Part shown: positions 56,431-64,000 of the stretch, one piece after another
Numbering within the stretch: position 1 is the stretch's first letter
Layout: each line of letters opens with the position of its first letter
NCBI RefSeq assembly: GCF_029867415.1
Contig: NC_081185.1
Location: 118,399,987 to 118,463,986 of the forward strand
Length of the DNA stretch: 64,000 nucleotides
From: Vicia villosa
Taxonomy: Eukaryota; Streptophyta; Magnoliopsida; Fabales; Fabaceae
Reading direction: 5' to 3'
Translations under genes and position numbers: made by a program
Notes under the pieces: generated by a model
The model's input: the letters and a program-made list of their open reading frames with translations, nothing else
Told to the model about the DNA's origin: nothing
The model's database searches: none

Positions 56431-59400
56431 TTAGCCCAAATTAGAGATATCGAGTATCCCTAATTCCCTACGAATGTTGAAATATTGCTCCGTTGCTAGC
56501 GGTTTGGTGAAGATGTCAGCTAGTTGCTTCTTGCTTTCTACATGTTCAAAAGTAACGTCTCCTTTCTCTACATGATCTCGTAGAAAGTGATGCCTTATTT
56601 CAATGTGTTTGGTACGTGAGTGTAAGACAGGATTTTTACTCAAGTTTATGGCGCTTGTGTTGTCGCACATGATAGGTATGTGATCAAGCTTAATACCAAA
56701 GTCAAGAAGTTGTTGCTTGAGCCATAATATTTGTGCACAGCAGCTTCCAGCAGCTACATATTCTGCCTCAGCAGTGGATAATGCAACCGATACTTGTTTC
56801 TTACTATGCCAACTTATTAATGAGTTTGAGAATAGATGACACGTTCCACTAGTGCTTTTTCTATCGGATTTGCAGCCAGCAAAATCTGAATCGGAGAATC
56901 CTACCAAATGACACTCATTTCCTTTTGGATACCATAGGCCATATGTAGTAGTTCCACGTAAGTATCGCAGAATTCTTTTGACAGCTTTCAAGTGAGATTC
57001 TTTTGGACAAGATTGATATCTTGCACACATACACACACTAAACATAATGTCTGGTCTTGAGGCAGTAAGATACAATAGTGAACCTATCATACCTCGGTAT
57101 AATTTCACGTCAACCTCTTTACCTTTCTCATCTTTGTCTAGATTTGTATTTGTTGCCATAGGTGTGTCAATTTCCTTTGCTTCACTCATTCCAAATCTTT
57201 TGAGCAGCTCCGTACAATATTTAGTTTGATTCACAAACGTTCCATGACTGAGTTGCTTGATTTGTAGGCCAAGGAAGAAATTTAGCTCACCCATGAGACT
57301 CATCTCAAATTCACTCTGCATAAGCTTAGAAAAGTCTTTGACAAGTTTTGCATTAGTGGACCCAAATATAATATCATCTACATAAATTTGGACTAAGAGA
57401 ATATCCTTATCTTTTCTTTTAATAAAGAGAGTAGTATCAACTTTACCTCTAGAGTACCCTTGACTAAGGAGAAATTTGCTCAAACGTTCGTACCAAGCCC
57501 GAGGGGCTTGTTTAAGACCGTATAGAGCACGTTTCAGCTTATAAACATGAGTTGGATACATGTAATTCTCAAAGCCGGGTGGCTGAGCAACATAGACTTC
57601 TTCATTTATATAGCCATTTAGAAAGGCACTCTTAACATCCATTTGGAATAGTTTGAAGTCTTTAGAACAAGCATAAGCAAGTAAGAGGCGAATAGCTTCG
57701 AGACGTGCTACAGGAGCGTATGTCTCTTCATAATCAATACCTTCCTCTTGATTGTAACCTTGGGCAACTAATCTAGCTTTGTTTCTAGTAATAACACCGT
57801 TTTCATCAAGTTTGTTACGAAAAACCCATCTAGTGCCTATTACTTGATGATCTCCCGGATGAGGGACTAAGTCCCAAACATCATTCCGTTTAAATTGGTT
57901 TAATTCTTCTTGCATGGCCATTAGCCAATGCTCATCAAGTAATGCATCCTTAGCGTTTTTCGGCTCAACTTGTGAAACAAAAGCAAAATGATGGCAGAAG
58001 TTACTTATCTTTGAGCGTGTTGTAACGCCCCTTGAGATGTCTCCTATTATATTGTCAATTGGATGGTCTTTCACGTTTGTCCAGGCCTTGGGAAGTTCTT
58101 CATTGTTTGAGATGCTTTCTTTTTCATTTTCATTGTGAGACTCATCTTTCTCTCTCTCAGCATCTTTCTTTACAATACTTTCATCCTCATCTTCCTTATC
58201 CTTGACAATGTCTTCAGTGGATGGGCCTGCACCATTAAATGAAAGACCTTTCTCGACATATTTTGCATAAGATTCATCAAAAGAAACGTGTACTGACTCT
58301 TCTACTATAAGTAATCTCTTATTATATATTCGATATGCTTTGCTAGATTGTGAGTAACCAAGGAATATGCCCTCATCAGCTTTAGCATCGAATTTGCCAA
58401 GATTATCCTTACCATTGTTCAAAACAAAACACTTGCAACCGAATACATGGAGATGAGATACATTTGGTTTTCTACCCTTTAGTAATTCATAGGGAGTTTT
58501 GTTCAGTATAGGACGTATTGTTATCCTATTCAAAACATAACATGCTGTACTAATCGCGTCAGCCCAGAAATACTTTGGTAGATTACCCTCATTCAGCATT
58601 GTTCTTGCCAGCTCCTCTAGAACTCGATTTTTACGTTCAACTACTCCGTTTTGTTGAGGTGTTCTAGGAGCTGAAAAGTTATGCTCAATTCCATGTTTAT
58701 CACAGTATTTTTCAAAAAGAATGTTTTCAAATTCTCCACCGTGATCACTTCGAATTGCAACTATTTTGTTGTTCATTTTGTTTTGACATAATCTTGCAAA
58801 TTGAGTAAAGGCTGAAAAAGTTTGATCCTTACTAGGTAAAAAGATTGTCCAACAAAATCTCGAGTAATCATCGACAATGACAAAACCATAGGTGTTTCCA
58901 CCTATGCTTTTAGTCCTTGAAGGGCCAAAGAGATCCATGTGAAGTAGTTCAAGAGGGCGTGATGTTGAAACCACGTTCTTTGATTTAAAAGAGATTTTTG
59001 TTTGCTTTCCCTTTTGACAAGCATCACATAGATGATCTTTTGAAAACTTCATTTTGGGTAAGCCGATTACTAAATCTTTTGAGACAACTTTATTTAGTAA
59101 GTCAAAATTTATGTGGGCGAGACGTCTATGCCAAAGCCATGAGTCATCGCCTAGAGCAACTAGACATTTGGTACTAGACTTAGATACCTCATCCAAGTTT
59201 AGCATGTAGATGTTGTTTACTCTTAAGCCCTTAAACATAATGTCTCTTTTCTTAGTATGTTCTATTGTGCATCCAGAATTTGTAAACATTACTTTAAAAT
59301 CTTTGTCGCACAATTGACTTATACTTAAAAGATTATGTTTAAGACCTTCTACTAGCAGCACATCAGTTATAGTAGTGGTAGAAGGGTTACCTACACTTCC

Positions 59401-59589
59401 TTTACCAAGTATGGCTCCCCGATTGTTATCTCCATAGGTGACATACCCCTTTTTCTTTGCTTGAAACTCAACGAAAAGAGATAGGTCTCCAGTCATGTGT
59501 CTTGAACATCCGCTATCAAGGAACCACAACCTTTCGGCAATGTCAAGACACTTTTCCTGCAAGATTAATTTAAAGAGGGAGGTCCCCAA
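56431..59589 (-). CDS. pol: Pol polyprotein of sirevirus 2 (PR-IN-RT-RH)
   Basis: An open frame of about 1,050 codons. There is no ATG before the protease site: the first Met in frame is inside [13 protein letters not shown] after the catalytic Asp (near 59516), so pol must be made by frameshift from gag. Domains in order: protease [16 protein letters not shown]...CDACQKGK; integrase [25 protein letters not shown]; reverse transcriptase [16 protein letters not shown] and YVDD (57373-57384); RNase H DSDFAG and [12 protein letters not shown]. It ends at 56431. All catalytic residues seen are intact, so the element looks capable of autonomous transposition. It is the -1 frame relative to gag, with an overlap at 59565-59589. 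Confidence 0.93.
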   Translation of the reverse strand: MGTSLFKLILQEKCLDIAERLWFLDSGCSRHMTGDLSLFVEFQAKKKGYVTYGDNNRGAILGKGSVGNPSTTTITDVLLVEGLKHNLLSISQLCDKDFKVMFTNSGCTIEHTKKRDIMFKGLRVNNIYMLNLDEVSKSSTKCLVALGDDSWLWHRRLAHINFDLLNKVVSKDLVIGLPKMKFSKDHLCDACQKGKQTKISFKSKNVVSTSRPLELLHMDLFGPSRTKSIGGNTYGFVIVDDYSRFCWTIFLPSKDQTFSAFTQFARLCQNKMNNKIVAIRSDHGGEFENILFEKYCDKHGIEHNFSAPRTPQQNGVVERKNRVLEELARTMLNEGNLPKYFWADAISTACYVLNRITIRPILNKTPYELLKGRKPNVSHLHVFGCKCFVLNNGKDNLGKFDAKADEGIFLGYSQSSKAYRIYNKRLLIVEESVHVSFDESYAKYVEKGLSFNGAGPSTEDIVKDKEDEDESIVKKDAEREKDESHNENEKESISNNEELPKAWTNVKDHPIDNIIGDISRGVTTRSKISNFCHHFAFVSQVEPKNAKDALLDEHWLMAMQEELNQFKRNDVWDLVPHPGDHQVIGTRWVFRNKLDENGVITRNKARLVAQGYNQEEGIDYEETYAPVARLEAIRLLLAYACSKDFKLFQMDVKSAFLNGYINEEVYVAQPPGFENYMYPTHVYKLKRALYGLKQAPRAWYERLSKFLLSQGYSRGKVDTTLFIKRKDKDILLVQIYVDDIIFGSTNAKLVKDFSKLMQSEFEMSLMGELNFFLGLQIKQLSHGTFVNQTKYCTELLKRFGMSEAKEIDTPMATNTNLDKDEKGKEVDVKLYRGMIGSLLYLTASRPDIMFSVCMCARYQSCPKESHLKAVKRILRYLRGTTTYGLWYPKGNECHLVGFSDSDFAGCKSDRKSTSGTCHLFSNSLISWHSKKQVSVALSTAEAEYVAAGSCCAQILWLKQQLLDFGIKLDHIPIMCDNTSAINLSKNPVLHSRTKHIEIRHHFLRDHVEKGDVTFEHVESKKQLADIFTKPLATEQYFNIRRELGILDISNLG

Positions 59590-61304
59590 TTTTCATTGGG
59601 TCCTTGGTAGTGAGTACACAATTTGTTGCACTTAGGCAACCATTGAAATACTCCTTTAGGAACTAAAATTCTCCTAAATTTGCATTTTTCAATGGTATGT
59701 CCCTTTTTGCAACAATAATGACAGGTAATATGATGAGAATATGGAGTTTTGCTAGTTGATACTTTTGGTACAAAAGTGTATTTACTATATAAAGGAGTAT
59801 ACGATCTTTTGAACTTGTTTGGATCAACCGCAAAAGTCACTTTTGGTTGTAGAGCCTTGTCTAACTTGGCTTTTAGATCTCTCACTTCTTTTTGCCAAAT
59901 GTGACATGTCTCACAACCAAACCATGATGTAGGATCTATTTCAACTTTGTCCTTTTGAATGTCTAGCATAGATTGTTTTAAAGCTTCCATATCCCTTTCG
60001 GTTTTCTCAACTTTTGATTCAAGATATGAAAATATTTTCTTATTTGAGGCCAAAAGTTTGAAAGCTTTAATTGCATCTCTATGTAATTCTTCAAAAGCAA
60101 GTTTTAGTTGAGAATGAGATACCTTATCTACGAGTTCAGGTTTAAGATGACTTACAGCTTTCTTTTTCTTGTTTTGATGAGCCATGAAACATAGGTTTGC
60201 TGATTCTTCTTCATCGCTTGACGAGCTTTCACTAGATGAATCACTTTCCCATGCTATGTAAGCTCTTTTAGATTTGTTATGACCTTTGCTTTGGTTCTTC
60301 TCCTTTTCTTTCTTAAGGTATGGACAATCCGGTTTGTAGTGACCGGCTTTCCCACAATTGAAGCAAAGACCTTTGATCTTTCCTTTGTTGTCGTCATCTT
60401 GTTTGAACATGTTTGATTGCTTTCTATAGTTGATCAATCCTTTGTCGGAATGTTTTGCTCCATTTTTCTTTAGATATTTGTTGTATCTTCGCACAAACAG
60501 TCCCATTTCCTCATCATCGGAGTCTTCGTCATCACTTGTGTCACTATCCTTTGGCTCTCGTTTTGAGGTCTTGGAGCTCGAAGCTTTTAGAGCTATTGAC
60601 TTCTTCTCTACCTCTTTCTCCATGTTCTTTTCTTTCTTTGTCCTCTTCTCATGCATGTCAAGGCATTTAAGATGCTGTTCATGTTCCTCTAGTTTACCAA
60701 AGAGAGTGGTAATGTCTAAAGTGTTGAGATCATTTGCTTCCTTAATTGCTGTAACTTTGGGCTGCCATTCCCTGTTCAAACACCTTAAGATTTTGTTAGT
60801 AGCAACTGCATTGGAAACAGGTCTATCAAGAGAATTTAATCGATTTTTCAGGTGAACGAATCTTTTCTGCATGCTTTCGATGGTTTCACCATCTTCCATG
60901 TGGAAAAGTTCGAACTCTTGAGTTAACGTATTGATCCTAGCTAGTTTGACATCATCCGTTCCCTCGTGGGCAACTTGCAATGTGTCCCACATAGCTTTAG
61001 CTGATCTACAATGGGAAACGCGATAGTATTCATCAACTCCTAGAGCTGAGATTAGAATGTTTCTCGCTTTCCAATCGTATGCATATTTCTTTTCATCTTC
61101 AGCATTCCAAGTATCTTCTGGTTTTGGAACAACTGCACCAGCTGCATTTGTCATAGTGATCTGAAATGGACCATTGACAATAGCTGTCCAGATGTTCCTA
61201 TCAATTGCATTGATATGGACACACATACAATCCTTCCAATAGCCGTAGTTTTCTCCGTTGAAAACTGGAGCTCTATTATGAGCCCCTTTAGGTCCGGAAG
61301 CCAT
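59565..61304 (-). CDS. gag: Gag of sirevirus 2
   Basis: The ATG at 61304 ([20 protein letters not shown]) was chosen because the longer open frame upstream runs back into the primer site without an ATG. 579 residues. The copia gag core is followed by a first CX2CX4HX4C knuckle at residues 314-327 ([14 protein letters not shown]) and a second at 528-541 ([14 protein letters not shown]). Between them are Ser/Glu-rich and Lys-rich stretches and a coiled-coil-like segment. It ends SLN-stop at 59565, inside the slippery heptamer region. Two knuckles distinguish it from sirevirus 1. Confidence 0.92.
   Translation of the reverse strand: MASGPKGAHNRAPVFNGENYGYWKDCMCVHINAIDRNIWTAIVNGPFQITMTNAAGAVVPKPEDTWNAEDEKKYAYDWKARNILISALGVDEYYRVSHCRSAKAMWDTLQVAHEGTDDVKLARINTLTQEFELFHMEDGETIESMQKRFVHLKNRLNSLDRPVSNAVATNKILRCLNREWQPKVTAIKEANDLNTLDITTLFGKLEEHEQHLKCLDMHEKRTKKEKNMEKEVEKKSIALKASSSKTSKREPKDSDTSDDEDSDDEEMGLFVRRYNKYLKKNGAKHSDKGLINYRKQSNMFKQDDDNKGKIKGLCFNCGKAGHYKPDCPYLKKEKEKNQSKGHNKSKRAYIAWESDSSSESSSSDEEESANLCFMAHQNKKKKAVSHLKPELVDKVSHSQLKLAFEELHRDAIKAFKLLASNKKIFSYLESKVEKTERDMEALKQSMLDIQKDKVEIDPTSWFGCETCHIWQKEVRDLKAKLDKALQPKVTFAVDPNKFKRSYTPLYSKYTFVPKVSTSKTPYSHHITCHYCCKKGHTIEKCKFRRILVPKGVFQWLPKCNKLCTHYQGPNENWGPPSLN
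59568..59574 (-). promoter_or_regulatory. -1 ribosomal frameshift site U UUA AAU at the gag stop
   Basis: In gag frame the minus strand reads TCT TTA AAT TAA. The heptamer T TTA AAT fits the X XXY YYZ rule for -1 slippage and is followed immediately by the gag stop. Slipping back one base gives TTT AAA TTA ATC, which is the open pol frame. Any downstream stimulatory structure cannot be judged by eye. Confidence 0.8.
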
Positions 61305-61344
61305 CTTTCCAATAAGTGTTTCACGTAGCACGGAATAAACCAGA

Positions 61345-61357
61345 GCTCTTGATGCCA
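61345..61357 (-). other. Primer-binding site of sirevirus 2
   Basis: TGGCATCAAGAGC on the minus strand, two bases after the 5' LTR, a variant of the initiator tRNA-Met primer site of copia elements. Confidence 0.75.
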
Positions 61358-61359
61358 CT

Positions 61360-62898
61360 TGTTAGACGCTGGCCTAAAGATCTAGAGGGGGGGTGAATAG
61401 ATCTCACTAAGTTTTTACGGATTTTTCTACTGACTCGAGCGAAAGCGGTTCTGAATCGACTTGCGTCTATTCCGGACCGCTATTGCAAAGGTCGTATGTG
61501 TTTCAAAACCAAAAAGTAAGTGGAATTGATGGTGAAGTAATATGATGGCTAACCAATACGTTTAACAACTGAAAACCAATTAACTTCTAGATTGACAACT
61601 TTGATTTGCAATGCAGTAAGATTGGATTAAGCAAAAACACAAACACTTGGTGATACGTTCAAATTGATAGTGATTCAAGTTGTGGTGAATTGTGATGTTT
61701 GTGCAGAACTTTAATTCACAATTTTAACACTTGAATCGTTGATCAATTTTGCACTTATAACCAATTATGAACAAAAAGTAAAAGAGAAAGTAAAAGCGAC
61801 AAGAACACGATATTTGTTTAGGCAGTTCGTCGATCGTCCTCGCTACGACTACGTCTGCCCCCAATTCCAAATTGAAATTGGGTAATCTTTCATTAATGTT
61901 GAAAGTAGTATATACAAAGAAGATAACAAAGCGATAAACGATAAACCAATTATGTCGATCCTTTGAATCTTCTTCCCCCTTAATCTTGAGCCAGATCAAG
62001 GTTATCCAAGAGCTTCACTTTGATTCCCTTCTGCAGTGTCTTGATTCCTTGAACTCCCCGTTCCTCAATCGTTACACTCAGCCGAATCCTCAATGAACGC
62101 CTCTTGATAAAAACCCCCAAGAACCACCCGTCGTGGAGGACAAAACCCGCAGATTTTATTCACCAACAAACCCCACAAACCTTCACCCACTAGGAATCTT
62201 CAATTCCGTTCCATGGACGTTATCGAACTCATCACTAACCCGCAACGCAAGAATGATTATGTGTAATTGTGTTGGAGATGATGAAGAACGAAGATGAGAA
62301 GCGTTTGTGTATCTTTCAGTCGTTGGTGTTCCTTGAATAATTACCCTTGCACAATATATATGATTGCATAACAGTTAGAACCAAGAAAAACTGATTTTTG
62401 AACTTTCTTGATCAGTTAGGTCGACCACTTGTAGTGCTTAGGTCGACCTAACAGAGCTTGCAGAATTTTGCTCCCAGTTAGGTCGACCTGTTGAAGGAGT
62501 AGGTCGACCAGAATCCTCTTCTGATGCATTCTGGGGACATTTTCACAGATTAGGTCGACCTAGTTGATGTGTAGGTCGACCTAACAGGCTGGTATGTAGA
62601 ATTCATCAATTTAGGTCGACCTAAATGATGTGTGAGTCGACCTAGCAGGGATATATGAATTTTTCTCCATTTTAGGTCGACCTGGGTTGATGGTAGGTCG
62701 ACCTAACTGCTGTTTTTCTGCATTCTTCTTGTTTTGCTTGTGTTGAGGCAACCTATAAACATATAAACATAATGGGTTGACCTATGAGAGATCAATGCTT
62801 GCTTTTCTTTAAGTTTTCTGCTTCCGTCTTGTTGTTTGAATGCTTATTTGAGTTTGCCATGAATCAAAAACATCTTTGAGTGTAATCTTGTATTCACA
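61360..62898 (-). repeat. 5' LTR of sirevirus 2
   Basis: 1,539 bp. It is the same as 54381-55927 except for a G run of 7 instead of 15 and one A/G difference (61773 versus 54802). It carries the same ten-site GTCGACC array at about 62416-62706 and the TATA-like box. Confidence 0.93.
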
Positions 62899-62903
62899 CT
62901 AAA

Positions 62904-63192
62904 TACTTCTAATATAAAAGCACATATTAACTCACAAAATGTGTGTTCACATCCACACTCTCTAATTATCTTTCATTCTTGGCCGGAGTAATTTTAATAT
63001 TGGATGAATCTAAAATAAATTCAAGGGTGTAGAATTAATTTTGATGTGTTTGATTGTTTTTATGTAGAATTGATTATGTCTGAAGAATTTATTCTATTTG
63101 AAATTAGAATTTATAATATTTTTAATTTAAATATGCTTTTTACAAGAAATTTTCTATGCAACTAACGTTTTTGCATAAATGTATTAAAAAAA
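62904..63192. other. AT-rich spacer
   Basis: No gene or repeat recognised. Confidence 0.5.
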
Positions 63193-63437
63193 AGGATCAT
63201 GCTAACGAGTGTCTCAGAGTCAGAGACACTCTTTAAGCATTCCATATAAAGAAAAAATTTGTTCAATAAATGATTTATTTCAATATCCAATACATTAAAT
63301 ACAAGCAATTTCAATAAAACAAACTTTATTATTCTTTAAAAAAATTCAATTATTTCCATTTTTAGAACATTAAATATAAGTATTGCTTACCTTTTTAAAC
63401 TCTTAATAAGTGCCCCTAGGACTTTCTCGTATTTCCC
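63193..63437. mobile_element. Decayed foldback MITE
   Basis: The left end GGATCATGCTAACGAGTGTC, an internal small hairpin GTGTCTCAGAGTCAGAGACAC, and a right end AAGTGCCCCTAGGACTTTCT then CGTATTTCCC resemble a common legume MITE with ATGCTAACGAGTG termini. The ends no longer match well. Limits approximate. Confidence 0.45.
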
Positions 63438-63865
63438 TAAAAAAATAGTCTTCAATTTATGTTTAATCACAATCAATTTTAAATAATTTATTCATTCAAA
63501 AATCAATTTTCATCACAGCATAATTGAATACACATAGTTCCTTTCGGAATAATGATATGATGCCCAAAAAATTGTTGCTAATTTCAAAGTATCGGTTACC
63601 AAAAGCCAAACATTGTCATTATGTTTGAACTAATATTATTTAATTACTCTCAGCATATATCCAAAACAGTTGTATTGCAAATTAGACACCACATTATGGG
63701 CCAGAAATCTTACTAATTACATTAAGGACGTGAAAAAAGTTTCTTTCCATTTTCTATAAGCAATTACAGCCTATAGTTCCAACTAGGTTATCTGCTTTGG
63801 AAACATAATCCATCTCATTCTAGCTGTACTATCATAGTGCCTAGTTGTAGCCAAGTAATTGTATA
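63438..63865. other. AT-rich spacer
   Basis: No gene seen. Confidence 0.5.
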
Positions 63866-64000
63866 TTGCAATGTTTTAAAAATCGGACCGGCTATCAAAC
63901 TGGTGAGGCTACTGAGTCACTAGTTTATTGGTCGAATCACTGGGTCACTGGTCAAACCGCATGACCAAACCGAATTAAACCGGATAAAACCTGTCATTAT
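63866..64000. repeat. Dispersed CCGGTTY-type plant repeat, cut by window end
   Basis: AAAAATCGGACCGGCTATCA and GGTCACTGGTCAAACCGC type phrases recur in many plant genomes as a short non-autonomous repeat. Only one end is present here. Confidence 0.5.

Larger units (their letters stand above)
54381..62898 (-). mobile_element. Sirevirus 2: full-length Ty1/copia retrotransposon
   Basis: 8,518 bp on the minus strand, flanked by CTAAA (54376-54380, 62899-62903). From right to left it holds 5' LTR, primer site, gag, pol, purine tracts and 3' LTR. Gag and pol are stop-free. The LTRs differ by the length of a G run (15 versus 7) and one substitution that I saw, so insertion was very recent. Unlike sirevirus 1 it has only 0.5 kb after pol and no env-position ORF. 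Gag-pol are linked by a -1 frameshift signal. Confidence 0.93.

Overview
The window is plant nuclear DNA built almost entirely from nested transposable elements. Very long LTRs of the type that begins TGTCATACCCC or TGTTATACCCC (Ogre-like Ty3/gypsy), two complete sirevirus-type Ty1/copia elements, a Mutator-like element (MULE) and AT-rich foldback MITEs point to a large-genome legume, most likely of the pea/vetch tribe; this is an inference from repeat types. I found no convincing intact single-copy host gene. One unidentified low-copy locus is present as a tandem duplicate.

Layout. 1-3596: antisense Ogre-like LTR, cut by the window start, carrying a cassette of about 0.69 kb with its own TATA box and a 55-residue two-membrane-segment ORF. 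3597-15215: an antisense, probably gypsy-type LTR split by sirevirus 1 (5105-14597, TSD CACTA, gag, pol and an env-position ORF all open). 15216-32817: remains of a Tork-like copia element beside an unidentified locus, in two tandem copies (15447-18840 and 18841-32817). Each copy acquired a different foldback MITE inside a (TA)n tract. Copy 2 also holds a MULE (20873-31763, 9-bp TSD ACGCTTTCA); copy 1 preserves the empty site. The MULE carries a mudrA-type transposase gene with one nonsense codon, a divergent plant-mobile-domain gene with a frameshift and a lost splice acceptor, and a 99-codon ORF. Inverted-repeat motifs of the form TCCGC(C)...(G)GCGGA occupy its non-coding blocks. An Ogre-like solo LTR (20950-24972, TSD ATACC) sits in its left end.

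32818-40189: repeat-rich spacer with an old internal duplication, a foldback MITE and short tandem repeats. 40195-52556: a very young non-autonomous Ogre-like element (TSD CCTTC; the two LTRs differ by only a handful of bases), with a gag remnant stopped at its last zinc ligand, no pol, a LINE fragment inside its 5' LTR, and a 3' tandem array whose units form hairpins with covarying stems. 52557-54375: degenerate tandem repeats and a decayed sirevirus LTR. 54381-62898: sirevirus 2 on the minus strand (TSD CTAAA, nearly identical LTRs) with a -1 frameshift heptamer U UUA AAU at the gag stop. 62904-64000: AT-rich spacer with MITE-like repeats.

The elements are layered: the duplication predates the MITEs and the MULE, and the MULE predates the solo LTR. 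Both sireviruses and the Ogre-like element are recent by LTR identity. The strongest candidates for undescribed biology are the covarying hairpin array (48393-48870), the MULE inverted-repeat arrays, the TATA-led small membrane ORF in the left LTR, and the paired GTCGAC arrays shared by two unrelated LTR types.
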